DNA from: Acidimicrobiaceae bacterium
Lineage (GTDB): Bacteria > Actinomycetota > Acidimicrobiia > Acidimicrobiales > Ilumatobacteraceae
Assembly: GCA_020637295.1 (NCBI GenBank)
Contig: JACJWF010000015.1
Coordinates: 1 to 64,000 of the forward strand
Direction: 5' to 3'
DNA: 64,000 bases
Of this stretch, positions 52,206-61,087 are shown piece by piece. Within the stretch, counting starts at the first letter, position 1, and each line of letters begins with the position of its first letter. Both the position numbers and the translations under genes were made by a program. The notes beneath the pieces are model-generated. The model did not search any database. It worked only from the letters and a program-made list of their open reading frames with translations, and was not told where the DNA came from.

Positions 52206-53096
52206 TCACACGCCGATGACGTCGCCGACCCGCGTCCGGATCTGCTCGCGCAGGTCGACCAACGCGGGGAACCCGTAGAGGTACAGGATCTTCTGCTCGG
52301 CGACCGTCGCGCCCGCCGGCGCGTCCCCGATGACGAACTCGGCCCACACCTCGGCGATGTCCTCCAGCGGATCGGTCGCTGCGTACCTCGTGACGAAGTC
52401 GGACTGGTGGGCCACGTAGAAGGCCTCGTTCGCCGCCGGCGACGACAGCGCGTCGAACGCCTCCGAGCCGTAGACCCACCAGAAGCGATCGAGGAAGCCG
52501 TTCAGGTACGAGTCCGGCTTCAGGCACCCCTGGTCGACGGCCGTCGTGCCGCAGCCGCCACCGCCGGTGCTCACCTGGTCGCCGGCGAGCGTGATGATGT
52601 GCCCGTACTCGTGGATGAACGTCCGTGTCAGCGCCGCCAAGTCATCGGCGTAGGCGGAATTCACGCTCACCTGGCGCTTGCCCGGTGTCTGACCGTCCAG
52701 CACCGTGGCGTCCACGTTGCGGTGCGCGTCGAAGTACACGGTGAAGCTCTCGATGTACCGGACGGTCGCCGCGTCGCCCAGCACGCGCCGGAACAGGTCC
52801 CACAGCACCTGGTGTTGTGCCGTGGGCACGGGCACGACGCTGCCGTCGGGCTGCACGGTGTACACGCCGTAGCTGGTGTCGATCGCCGGGCCGGTCGTGG
52901 TGGAGGGGGAGGACAACGTGCTCGTCGTCTCGGGCAGCGTCGTCGAGGGGATGGTGGTGCGGATCGGCGGCGGTGTCACCAGGGCAGTCGGGACGACGCT
53001 GGTGCTGGGCGAAGCCGAGTCCGCCCCGCCACACGCCGCAAGAAGAGAGATCGACGCGCACGCCAGCAGCCCACGCCACAATCGGCGTGTGGGCAT
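52206..53096 (-). CDS. Secreted zinc-metalloprotease-like lipoprotein
   Basis: ATG 53096 gives 296 residues beginning MPTRRLWRGLLACASISLLAAC, a lipoprotein signal peptide with the lipobox cysteine. A threonine/serine/proline-rich linker follows. The catalytic motif FIHEYGHIITL (HExxH) lies near residue 160, with a later acidic stretch (PLEDIAEVWAEFV) that could give the third zinc ligand. The family is not identified beyond a gluzincin-like metalloprotease. It acts outside the membrane. It is convergent with the dienelactone hydrolase gene (13 bp apart). Confidence 0.75.
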   Translation of the reverse strand: MPTRRLWRGLLACASISLLAACGGADSASPSTSVVPTALVTPPPIRTTIPSTTLPETTSTLSSPSTTTGPAIDTSYGVYTVQPDGSVVPVPTAQHQVLWDLFRRVLGDAATVRYIESFTVYFDAHRNVDATVLDGQTPGKRQVSVNSAYADDLAALTRTFIHEYGHIITLAGDQVSTGGGGCGTTAVDQGCLKPDSYLNGFLDRFWWVYGSEAFDALSSPAANEAFYVAHQSDFVTRYAATDPLEDIAEVWAEFVIGDAPAGATVAEQKILYLYGFPALVDLREQIRTRVGDVIGV

Positions 53097-53204
53097 CCCG
53101 TCGTGCACCACGCCAGACATGGCTCCGAGCACGGCCAGACACTACTGCGCCGCTCAGGCCCGGCGTCCGCCGATCGGGCACACGGATGCCGCCGGCCTGA
53201 CGGG

Positions 53205-54113
53205 TCAGGCGAAGGCGGCGAACAGCTCGGCGAACGCCTTGGCTTGGCCGCCGGACGTGGACGACGGCACCACGATGGGCGTGGTGACGCCGGCATCGAA
53301 CCACCCCTCGATGCCCTCGCGCACCCGGCCGGCAGGGCCCGACAGGGTGCAGTCGTCGAGCCAACGATCGCTCATCGCCGCCATCACGCCCGCCTTGTCG
53401 CCCGCCGCCAGTGCCACCTGGACGGCGGTCATCTCCGCCTCGTACCCGGCCTCGATCCAGTAGTTCCGGTAGTTCGGCAGGGCGACATAGCCCTGCAGGG
53501 TGGCCCGGTTCCGCGCCCGGGCTGCCTCCAGATCGTCGTCGATCACCGTCGGGATCATGTTGCCCACGAAGAACCCGGCCGGGCGCCGATCCTCAGGCAC
53601 ACGGGCCAGCGAATGGGCCATGCGGCTGCGTGCCGCGTTGGCCCACACCGCGCCGTCGCCGACCTCCACCGCGAGGTCCAGCATCCTGTCGCGCAGGGTC
53701 GCCAGCACCACCGGCGGCAGGCCGCCCATCGACTCCGCGGCCGTGCGCATCACGCCGACGTACTCACGCATGTCGGCCAGCGGCCGGCCGGTCTCCACAC
53801 GCAGGCGGCTGATGACCGGGCCGTGGGTGACGCCGACACCGAGCCGGAAGCGACCACCAGACACCTCGTGCAGATAGGAGGCCGACGTCGCCAGCGCGAC
53901 CGCGTGCTGGAGGTAGATCGGCTGGATCGACGTGCCGAACTCGATCTCCGTCGTCGAGTGGGCGATCGACAGGCACAGCCCGACCGCATCACCGAAGCTC
54001 GGGCAGTAGATGCCCGAGAACCCGCGACGTTCGATCTCCTGGGCGAGCTCCAGCGTCTGGGCGCGACGCCCCGGAACAGCGGCCAGGGACAGGGCAGGCA
54101 TTCGTGCGGTCAT
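53205..54113 (-). CDS. LLM class flavin-dependent (F420-type) oxidoreductase
   Basis: This is a 302-residue TIM-barrel protein. Motifs are ELAQEIERRGFSGIYCPSF at the start, EFGTSIQPIYLQHAVALA, the SGGRFRLGVGVTHGP loop, and a C-terminal GWFDAGVTTPIVVPS. These are typical of luciferase-like monooxygenase relatives, which in actinobacteria often use coenzyme F420. The substrate is unknown. It appears to be a single gene, followed 112 bp later by the metalloprotease gene on the same strand. Confidence 0.85.
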   Translation of the reverse strand: MTARMPALSLAAVPGRRAQTLELAQEIERRGFSGIYCPSFGDAVGLCLSIAHSTTEIEFGTSIQPIYLQHAVALATSASYLHEVSGGRFRLGVGVTHGPVISRLRVETGRPLADMREYVGVMRTAAESMGGLPPVVLATLRDRMLDLAVEVGDGAVWANAARSRMAHSLARVPEDRRPAGFFVGNMIPTVIDDDLEAARARNRATLQGYVALPNYRNYWIEAGYEAEMTAVQVALAAGDKAGVMAAMSDRWLDDCTLSGPAGRVREGIEGWFDAGVTTPIVVPSSTSGGQAKAFAELFAAFA

Positions 54114-54184
54114 GGTCGGTCAGCGTGTCACGCCGACGAACCGGCCCCCGAACCGTGGGCGGAGGCACCACGGCACTCCACCCC

Positions 54185-54703
54185 TCAGGAGCCGGTCGGC
54201 CGCCAGTCGATCTGCGTGCCGTCGGCTCCGAGCGCGGCGACGAAACGCTCCGCGTCGGCCGCGGCGGCGACGGTCCGGCCGAGCAGCTTGGTCGCGCAGC
54301 CGAGGGCGGCCCACGCTCCGTCGCGGAACCGGAACACGGCATTGAAGTAGGCCGCGGAGGGCGCTTCGGACACGTCGTTGATCCACCACTCGCACAGGAA
54401 CCCGCCGCGTGGTGCCTCCTGCAGGAGATCCTTCGGCCGAGCACCCCATGCCCCGCCGAGATTCGCGATCAGCAACCGCCGCGACGTGAGCACGGCGCAG
54501 AGGTTGGAGTAGGGAGCAATGCGTCGATCTGCATCGAGACCCCGGAGCCCGACCTGCACCTGGAGATCCGCAGGGTGGCGGGAGCCCGGCGAGTCCGAGG
54601 CATCCAACGACTCACCGTTGGCCGGGCCCCCGGCCAGGTACTCGACGAGGGACTCACCGGGAGCCACCCCGACCAACCACGCATCAACCTTCTGCCGCTT
54701 CAC
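54185..54703 (-). CDS. Hypothetical protein with PH-like beta domain
   Basis: GTG 54703 gives 172 residues; the frame runs far upstream but only as antisense to the regulator gene. The segment YSNLCAVLTSRRLLIANLGG and the later FNAVFRFRDGAWAALGCA resemble the strands of small PH-like domains that report on membranes. There are no membrane helices. It is divergent from the BTAD regulator with 111 bp between starts, so it could be controlled by it. Confidence 0.55.
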   Translation of the reverse strand: MKRQKVDAWLVGVAPGESLVEYLAGGPANGESLDASDSPGSRHPADLQVQVGLRGLDADRRIAPYSNLCAVLTSRRLLIANLGGAWGARPKDLLQEAPRGGFLCEWWINDVSEAPSAAYFNAVFRFRDGAWAALGCATKLLGRTVAAAADAERFVAALGADGTQIDWRPTGS

Positions 54704-54814
54704 AGCGGGAAGTCTCGCATCTGGCCGCCGGAGTTCGGTACGGGAGCGGCCACTGCAGCGCTCCGACCCCCGACCCACGGGACCCGGTTGAGCACCCACG
54801 GGTACGCTGGGCGC

Positions 54815-57712
54815 GTGTCGCCCGGTGCAGGTCCATCCTCTACCGCCGCAATCGAGATCTGCACGCTCGGGCCGATTCGTGTCCGCCGGGATGGCTGCGA
54901 TGTCGCGCTCCGGCCAGCGCAGCGTCGCCTCCTTGCAGTACTGACCTCCGTGGCGCCCACTGCCATCGACATCGAGCGGCTCATCGAGTACATGTGGCCC
55001 GGTGAGGTGCCGAAGTCGGCACGATCCATGGTGCACATCCACGTGTCGGCCATCCGCACGGCACTCGGCGACACGATCGTCACCGACGGCTCCACGTACC
55101 GCCTTCATCCCGACGTGCTGCTGACGGTGGACGCCTTCAGCAGCGAAGTCGACCGGGCGGTTCGCGAGCAGCACCGCGCCCCCGCCGTCGCGTTGGACCT
55201 CGCCGCTAGGGCGATCGGTCGGGTGCGAGGGCGAGCCCTGCCCGAGCTCGACGATCATCCCCACGGTCGGGCCGTGGCGACCACGATCGACGGGCGACGG
55301 CGCCGCGTCGTCGAGGTGTGGGTCCGGTCGATGATCGCCGCGCATCGCGCCGCGGAGACGATCGAGCAACTCGACAGCGCGATCGCCGACGAGCCGCTGC
55401 ACGAGCCATACCGGGAGTTGCAGATGCGCGCACGGTATGCAGTCGGCGACCATGTCGGCGCGGTCCGATCGTTCACCGAGTACCGCAAGTTCCTGGCCGC
55501 TGAGACCGGGCTCGAGCCGGGGCCCGCGCTCGTCGACCTCGAACGTCGGCTGCTCCTGCACACCGCAACCGACGAGGCGAGCCTGGCGGACGACGAGGTG
55601 CTCGGTCCCGCCGGCGCGCCGCTCGTCGGGCGCGACGCAGAACTCGATGCCGTGTTGACCACGCTCGCCGACAGGCGCCTGGTGACCGTCCTCGGCCCGC
55701 CGGGCATGGGCAAGACCCGGCTCGCACAGGAGGTCGCCCTCGTCCGCCGACGCTCCGGCGACCGGGTTCGCGCCATCAGCCTGGTGGGCCTGACCGACCC
55801 ATCGCACGTCCGCGAGGAGGTCACCCGGGTGGTCACCGAACGTGGTCGCTCGGGGGCGACGCCGCCGACGTCCAGCACCCTGATCGTGATCGACAACGCC
55901 GATCAGCACACCGCGGTGTTGCGCAGGCTTCTCCCGAAACTCCTGGCTGCCGACGAACGGGTGAGCGCCCTCGTGACGAGCCGAACCCGGATTGGGTGCC
56001 GTGGCGAATGCCGGATCGTGCTGGCGCCGTTCCGAGTGCCCGACGACGGCATCGACCTCGACGCCTTCGTCGCCAACCCGGCCGTGCAGCTCTTCGTCGA
56101 TTCGGTACGGGCAGTGGCGCCACGATTCCGGTTGACGGCGGACAACATCGACCACGTGCGAGCCGCGGTGATCCAGGCCGACGGCGTCCCGTTGTCCATC
56201 GAACTGGCCGCAGCCTGGGTGCCCTCGGTGGGTGTCGCCAGGTTGGGGCAGGTGGAGACAGGCCCCCGCTCGCTCACGGAGACCATCGCCGACAACCTCC
56301 TCACCCTCGATCCCGTGGAGCTGTCCGTCATGCAGGCCGCCGCGTCCGTGGCGCGATGGTTCGACATCGCGATGCTGCATGCCTTGCTGCCGACGATCGA
56401 GGACGCTTCGTCCGGCCTCGCGGCCGACCCGATCACCGCCGCAGTGCGATCGCTGCTCGACCGTTCACTGATCGAGTCCGACCACCGGTCCGACGGCCGG
56501 GTGCGGCATCGCCTGCTGGAACCAGTGCGCGAGGCCGTACTCGCGCGATCCGACAGCCGAGCCCGAGCGACGGCCACCCGGCAGCATCGAACGGTGATCC
56601 GCGCCCACGCGCACACGACGTTCGAAGGAACCGGCACCAGCGACGAGCCGCGCCGGTTCCGCGAGGTCGACGAGTTGTTCGACGACTACCGCGCGGCGAT
56701 GTCGAACGCGATCGACGACGACGACGTCGAGGCGGCCGTCGAGATCGCCAGCTCGATCTGGCGGTACTGGTTCGCACGCTTCCGCGTCGCCGAAGGGGTC
56801 GCGTTGCTCCGTCGAGCCGATGCCGCGGGCGGCGACGGCCTGGACCCGATCGGCGCGCGGACGCTGGGATGGCTGCTCTACATGGGCGGCGCCCACGCAG
56901 ACGCACACGTCGCCCTCGAACGCGCCGTCACGCTCGCCATCGGGAAGGGAGAGGACGACGTCGTGATCCGCTGCCGGCTCGACCAGGCCCAGCTGGCGAC
57001 CGGGCAGGGCAAGCCGGACGAGGCGCTCCGGCACCTGGCCGATGCCCGAGGGAGGCTGTCGCGACACGCCTGGCCGTGGGCGGATGCGGTGCTGCACTGC
57101 CGCACCGGCGCCGCCTTCGCCGAGCTCGGCCGGGTCGACGACGCGTTGCACCACCTCGATCTCGCAGCGGTCGAGCTCGAGTCCGCCGGCGATCAGCGGG
57201 AGCTCGGACTGGCACTGGCGCTGCGGTCGCACATGCATCGGCTCCGGGGGAATGCCGACGCCGCGACGAAGGACGCGCTTGCTGCGCAGCACGCGGCGCG
57301 GACGCTTCATGACGAGCCGCTCGGGTGCACCGCAGGCATCGCCCTCGCGCTCGCACTGGCGGCCGGCGGCGACACGCGTGGCGCGGCCCAGGCGGTTGCC
57401 CAGGTGGCCATCGTCTTGCCCCATCACAGCGCCGTCGACGTGTGCCAGTTGGTGCTGGCCGGCGCGGCCGTGGCGGAATCTGCCGGCGAGCTCGATCGTG
57501 CCGAGCGGTGGGTTGCATGGTGTCACGGGGCATACGTCGCCGCCGGCGTACGCCGATCTCCCCGCCTGCAGGCCGACGTCGCCGACCGCCTTCGACGCGA
57601 TGGGCCGGCCGTGCACGCGGCGCCCTCGGCACTCGCCGCCGAAGTGGTCGACCTGGTCGGCAGCGTGGCGGAGCACTGGGCACCGGGAGCGGGCCTGACG
57701 GAGGACGTTTAG
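54815..57712 (+). CDS. SARP/BTAD-family regulator with NB-ARC ATPase and TPR region (AfsR-like)
   Basis: This protein has 965 residues from GTG 54815. A TACGCT hexamer 6 nt before the start suggests a leaderless mRNA; the longer upstream frame is rejected. An N-terminal OmpR-like winged helix (about 15-100; RPAQRRLLAVL, VHIHVSAIRTALG) precedes the BTAD helices (to about 250). The ATPase has Walker A GPPGMGKTRL and Walker B TLIVIDNADQ. The C-terminal 350 residues are TPR-like helical repeats (QAQLATGQGKPDEALRHLADA). Such proteins are ATP-dependent activators of secondary-metabolism or stress genes. The target may be the adjacent small lipoprotein genes. Confidence 0.85.
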   Translation: MSPGAGPSSTAAIEICTLGPIRVRRDGCDVALRPAQRRLLAVLTSVAPTAIDIERLIEYMWPGEVPKSARSMVHIHVSAIRTALGDTIVTDGSTYRLHPDVLLTVDAFSSEVDRAVREQHRAPAVALDLAARAIGRVRGRALPELDDHPHGRAVATTIDGRRRRVVEVWVRSMIAAHRAAETIEQLDSAIADEPLHEPYRELQMRARYAVGDHVGAVRSFTEYRKFLAAETGLEPGPALVDLERRLLLHTATDEASLADDEVLGPAGAPLVGRDAELDAVLTTLADRRLVTVLGPPGMGKTRLAQEVALVRRRSGDRVRAISLVGLTDPSHVREEVTRVVTERGRSGATPPTSSTLIVIDNADQHTAVLRRLLPKLLAADERVSALVTSRTRIGCRGECRIVLAPFRVPDDGIDLDAFVANPAVQLFVDSVRAVAPRFRLTADNIDHVRAAVIQADGVPLSIELAAAWVPSVGVARLGQVETGPRSLTETIADNLLTLDPVELSVMQAAASVARWFDIAMLHALLPTIEDASSGLAADPITAAVRSLLDRSLIESDHRSDGRVRHRLLEPVREAVLARSDSRARATATRQHRTVIRAHAHTTFEGTGTSDEPRRFREVDELFDDYRAAMSNAIDDDDVEAAVEIASSIWRYWFARFRVAEGVALLRRADAAGGDGLDPIGARTLGWLLYMGGAHADAHVALERAVTLAIGKGEDDVVIRCRLDQAQLATGQGKPDEALRHLADARGRLSRHAWPWADAVLHCRTGAAFAELGRVDDALHHLDLAAVELESAGDQRELGLALALRSHMHRLRGNADAATKDALAAQHAARTLHDEPLGCTAGIALALALAAGGDTRGAAQAVAQVAIVLPHHSAVDVCQLVLAGAAVAESAGELDRAERWVAWCHGAYVAAGVRRSPRLQADVADRLRRDGPAVHAAPSALAAEVVDLVGSVAEHWAPGAGLTEDV

Positions 57713-57747
57713 CCGACGTTTGGTGGGCGCGCGTACCGTGCGGCGCC

Positions 57748-58302
57748 ATGCGAAACGGCCTCGCAGCATGGTCCATCACCCTCTGCCTCTCCGGCGGCCT
57801 GCTCCTGGCGTGCTCCGGGTCCGGAGGGTCCGCGGCCGGTACCGTCGCTCAGACCACCGGGCAGGGCGCGGCGGGCGGCAGCGAACCAGCCACGAACGTG
57901 TCCGCGCCGAGCGACGGTGCAGCGTCCTTCAACGCCGACGACCTGTGCGCCAACCTGACGGCGGACGAAGCGACCGGCATCCTCGGCGTGGACGTGTCGG
58001 GACCAACCGAAGGTCTCCGCACCTGCTTCTACAGCCTGCCTGACGGCGAGCTCTTCAGTGTGGCCATGGTGCTGATCGATCAGAGCAATGCACCCACGCC
58101 CGAGGCCGTCTGTGAGACGTCAGCACAGCTGTATTCCGACGTCACGACCCTGTCGATCGCCGGCCACCCCGCCTTCGCAGGAGTCGACGTCGGCTCCGTC
58201 CACGACACGCTCGCCGTCTGCCCGCCCGGCTACCAGCTCGTCTTCGGCGGATCGCAAGCCCGCGATGTGCTCGCTGCATTGGCTGCCGCCTTCTTCGCCT
58301 GA
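57748..58302 (+). CDS. Small lipoprotein, DUF3558-like
   Basis: This protein has 184 residues. The signal peptide ends in a lipobox GLLLAC near residue 22, then a glycine/serine/alanine-rich linker. The mature domain reads DDLCANLTADEATGILG, with CFYSLPDG and a later CETSAQLY and VCPPGYQLVF, a cysteine-containing pattern reminiscent of DUF3558 lipoproteins. A TACCGT hexamer ends 8 nt before the ATG, so it may be leaderless. The function is unknown; it is attached outside the membrane. Confidence 0.7.
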   Translation: MRNGLAAWSITLCLSGGLLLACSGSGGSAAGTVAQTTGQGAAGGSEPATNVSAPSDGAASFNADDLCANLTADEATGILGVDVSGPTEGLRTCFYSLPDGELFSVAMVLIDQSNAPTPEAVCETSAQLYSDVTTLSIAGHPAFAGVDVGSVHDTLAVCPPGYQLVFGGSQARDVLAALAAAFFA

Positions 58303-58342
58303 CCGCACCGCCCGTCACCCACCTCCCGAAGGAGACCCCCAG

Positions 58343-58855
58343 ATGACCACCTTGCCCAGCCTCCCACGTATGGCAGTGTTCGCAGTTGCCGCCGCACTCC
58401 AACTGGCAGCCGGCTGCGGAGGAGATGACGACGGCGGTGCGCCCGTCATCCAACCACCGACGGAGTCCGACTCGATCAGCGCCGACGACGGGACCGACAC
58501 GGGCGGCGACACCGGCGGGCAGTTCGGATCGGCAACGTTCACGATCGACGGCACCACCTTCCAGTGGCAGTCGTCCTGCGGCGCGGTCCGGGTGGTCGAC
58601 GGTGTCACCCAACCCGGGGCGATCATCCAGAGCGCCGGCCTCGAACTGTCGACGGGAGCCTTCATGAGCTTCTCGATGGAGTCCGGCGAGGGCGCATGGG
58701 CATTCGACATCAGCAACGGTGAAACCGGTGAACGCTGGACGCTGGCCACTCCTGCCGTCAGCGAGAGCAACAACCAGTACCTGGTGACGGGCGACGCGTT
58801 CTCGACCTCGAACCCTGAACCACGTCCGTTCGAGCTGTCCGTCAGCTGCCCCTGA
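58343..58855 (+). CDS. Small lipoprotein
   Basis: This protein has 170 residues with a GAAGGAG ribosome site. The signal peptide ends LQLAAGC near residue 25, followed by an acidic linker. The mature beta-rich part reads GSATFTIDGTTFQWQSSCGAVRVV and ends SVSCP; two cysteines could form a disulfide. It resembles many actinobacterial secreted lipoproteins of unknown role. It starts 40 bp after the previous lipoprotein gene, so the two may be an operon. Confidence 0.75.
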   Translation: MTTLPSLPRMAVFAVAAALQLAAGCGGDDDGGAPVIQPPTESDSISADDGTDTGGDTGGQFGSATFTIDGTTFQWQSSCGAVRVVDGVTQPGAIIQSAGLELSTGAFMSFSMESGEGAWAFDISNGETGERWTLATPAVSESNNQYLVTGDAFSTSNPEPRPFELSVSCP

Positions 58856-58916
58856 TCGAGACCCATTCCGACGTTCGTCGGGTTGGCGGCCTGGCCCCCG
58901 CCCCAGGTGGCCGGCG

Positions 58917-60104
58917 CTACGAACGGTCGAGCGCGCCGTAGACGGCAGCCCAGAGGTCCTGCCACATGGGTAGGCGCTGGTCGCCACCCTGCCAGTTCTG
59001 CCACATGACGATCGTGGTCAGGTCGGCCGCCGGGTCGTTGTACCAGGCGGTGCCGAAGTAGCCGGGCCAGCCGTAGGTGCCGACGGACGGCCCGCCCGGC
59101 GCGTCGACCGTGCGCACGGACACGCCGAAGCCCCAGCCCATCTCGTCGAAGTAGCCGGGCCAGAAGCCGCTGACCTGCTTCTGGGCGGCGGAGAGCTGGT
59201 CGGTGGTCATCGCCGCCGCCGCACCCGGCGAGAGCACCTGCACCCCCTCGTGCAACCCGCCGTTGCGCATTGCCGTGGCGAACGCCAGGAAGTCGTCGGC
59301 CGTGGACACCAGGCCGCCGTCACCGGATTCGAACACCTTCACGCCGCGGAACGTGCCGTGGGAGAAGTCGTCCACCACCAGCTGCCCGCTGGCCTCGTCC
59401 AGCGCGTAGGCGGTGGCGAAACGGTGCAGGTGCTCCTCAGGGACGATGAAGCCGGTGTCCCTCATCTCTAGCGGTTGGCAGATCCGCTCCCGCAGCGCCC
59501 GGCCGAACGACCGGCCCGTGGCCCGGGCGATCAGCACGCCGGCCACGTCCGACCCCGTGTGGTACAGCCAGCGCTCCCCCGGCTGGTGCACCAGCGGCAA
59601 CGCCCCGAGCCGGGCGATCCACTCGTCGGGCGGCACCCCGTAGACCCCCTCCAGCGCATCGGCGATCGGCGCCTCGCCGGGCGGGGCCAGCACCATGCCC
59701 GTGCCGAGCGTGAAGGCCAGCACGTCGCGCACCGTGATCGGCCGCTGCGCCGGCACGGTGTCGTCGAGCGCGGCGTGTGGGTGGGCGAGCACCTGCATGT
59801 CGGCCAGCTCCGGCAACCACGCCTCCACCGGGTCGTCGAGGCCGAGCGTGCCGTCGTCCACCAGGGTCATCATGCAGGCGGCGACGATCGGCTTGCTCAT
59901 CGACCCGAGGCGGCAGATCGTGTCCGCGCCCATGGGCGTGACGGCGCCGGGCCCCTCCAAGGCCAGCACGCCGCAGGACTCCACGCGCACCTCGCCGTGG
60001 TGGGCCAGGACCACCAGTGCACCGGGCGCATGCCCGCTCTCCACCTGTCCGCGCAGCAGCGCACCCAACCGATCCAACCCTGCTCGCGAGAACCCGTTCG
60101 ACAT
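58917..60104 (-). CDS. Beta-lactamase-fold serine hydrolase (class C / EstB-like)
   Basis: ATG 60104 gives 395 residues. The SxxK motif is LGSMSKPI near residue 68, the tyrosine motif is YHTGSD near 185, and a late glycine-rich segment (FGVSVRTVDAPGGPSVG) takes the place of the third motif. No signal peptide is seen, so it is probably cytoplasmic, an esterase or peptidase rather than a resistance enzyme. It is divergent from the homocysteine methyltransferase gene with 62 bp between starts. Confidence 0.85.
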   Translation of the reverse strand: MSNGFSRAGLDRLGALLRGQVESGHAPGALVVLAHHGEVRVESCGVLALEGPGAVTPMGADTICRLGSMSKPIVAACMMTLVDDGTLGLDDPVEAWLPELADMQVLAHPHAALDDTVPAQRPITVRDVLAFTLGTGMVLAPPGEAPIADALEGVYGVPPDEWIARLGALPLVHQPGERWLYHTGSDVAGVLIARATGRSFGRALRERICQPLEMRDTGFIVPEEHLHRFATAYALDEASGQLVVDDFSHGTFRGVKVFESGDGGLVSTADDFLAFATAMRNGGLHEGVQVLSPGAAAAMTTDQLSAAQKQVSGFWPGYFDEMGWGFGVSVRTVDAPGGPSVGTYGWPGYFGTAWYNDPAADLTTIVMWQNWQGGDQRLPMWQDLWAAVYGALDRS

Positions 60105-60166
60105 CCGTCGCACCGTACCGCCCACCGTCGCCGGTCCACAGCCGGTGGCCGTGGCACGATGACGCG

Positions 60167-61087
60167 ATGAGCACGAATCCAGGTGCCTCGACGGCCCGGC
60201 GGCCGCTGGCGCTCGACGGTGGGATGGGACGAGAGTTGTTGCGCATCGGCGCCCCGTTCCGCCAGCCGGAGTGGTCGGCAATCGCCTTGTGGGAGGGCCC
60301 GGAGTGGGTGGTGCAGGCGCACACCAACTTCATCGAGGCCGGCGCCGAGCTGGTCACCACCAACAGCTACGCGCTGGTGCCGTTCCACATCGGCGAGGAA
60401 CGGTTCGCCGCCGACGGCCGGGCACTGGCCGAGTTGTCGGGGCGGCTCGCCCGGCAGGCCGCGGGCGAGGCCGGGCGGCCCGTGCTGGTGGCCGGCTCGC
60501 TGCCCCCGCTCTTCGGCTCGTACCGGCCCGATCTCTTCGTCGCCGAACGGTCGGCGGCCGTCATCGACCCGCTGGTGGACGGCCTCGCGCCCCACGTGGA
60601 CGTGTGGCTGGGCGAGACGCTGGGGTCGATCGAGGAAGCCCAGACGGTGAGAGCCGCACTCGACCGGGCGGGCTCGCCCCTCCCGCTGTGGATCTCCTAC
60701 ACACTCGACGACCACGTGCCCGGCACGCTGCGCTCCGGCGAGCCGATCGTCGACGCCGTGCACGCCGCTGCAGATCTCGGCGCCGACGCCGTGCTGTTCA
60801 ACTGCTGCCCGGCGGAAACCATCACCTCGGCGATCGCCACCACCCTGGAGCACGCGCCGGCGCACATGGCCACCGGCGGCTACGCCAACCGCTTCGTCGC
60901 CGGCCACGCCGATGACGTGCGGGCCAACGCCGGTCTGGCGACGTTCCGCGACGACCTCGACCCACACGACTACGGCGGGTTCGTGGCCGAGTGGCTGCGG
61001 ATGGGCGCCCGGCTGGTGGGCGGCTGCTGCGGGATGGAACCCGCCCACATCGCCGAAGTCGCCACCCTCGTCGCCGCTCAGCGGTAG
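60167..61087 (+). CDS. Homocysteine S-methyltransferase family protein
   Basis: This protein has 306 residues. It begins with the LALDGGMGRELLR barrel strand and TNSYAL. The zinc-binding cysteines are in LFNCCP and in VGGCCGM near the C-terminus, as required to bind homocysteine. These enzymes move a methyl group from S-methylmethionine or betaine to homocysteine to make methionine. A CACGAT hexamer 6 nt before the ATG may be a leaderless promoter. The end overlaps the convergent ABC transporter gene by 10 bp. Confidence 0.88.
   Translation: MSTNPGASTARRPLALDGGMGRELLRIGAPFRQPEWSAIALWEGPEWVVQAHTNFIEAGAELVTTNSYALVPFHIGEERFAADGRALAELSGRLARQAAGEAGRPVLVAGSLPPLFGSYRPDLFVAERSAAVIDPLVDGLAPHVDVWLGETLGSIEEAQTVRAALDRAGSPLPLWISYTLDDHVPGTLRSGEPIVDAVHAAADLGADAVLFNCCPAETITSAIATTLEHAPAHMATGGYANRFVAGHADDVRANAGLATFRDDLDPHDYGGFVAEWLRMGARLVGGCCGMEPAHIAEVATLVAAQR

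Noticed and set aside
54104..54814. N-terminal extension of the BTAD regulator frame
   Set aside because: It overlaps the divergent PH-like gene and has no domain. GTG 54815 with a nearby -10 hexamer is the better start.
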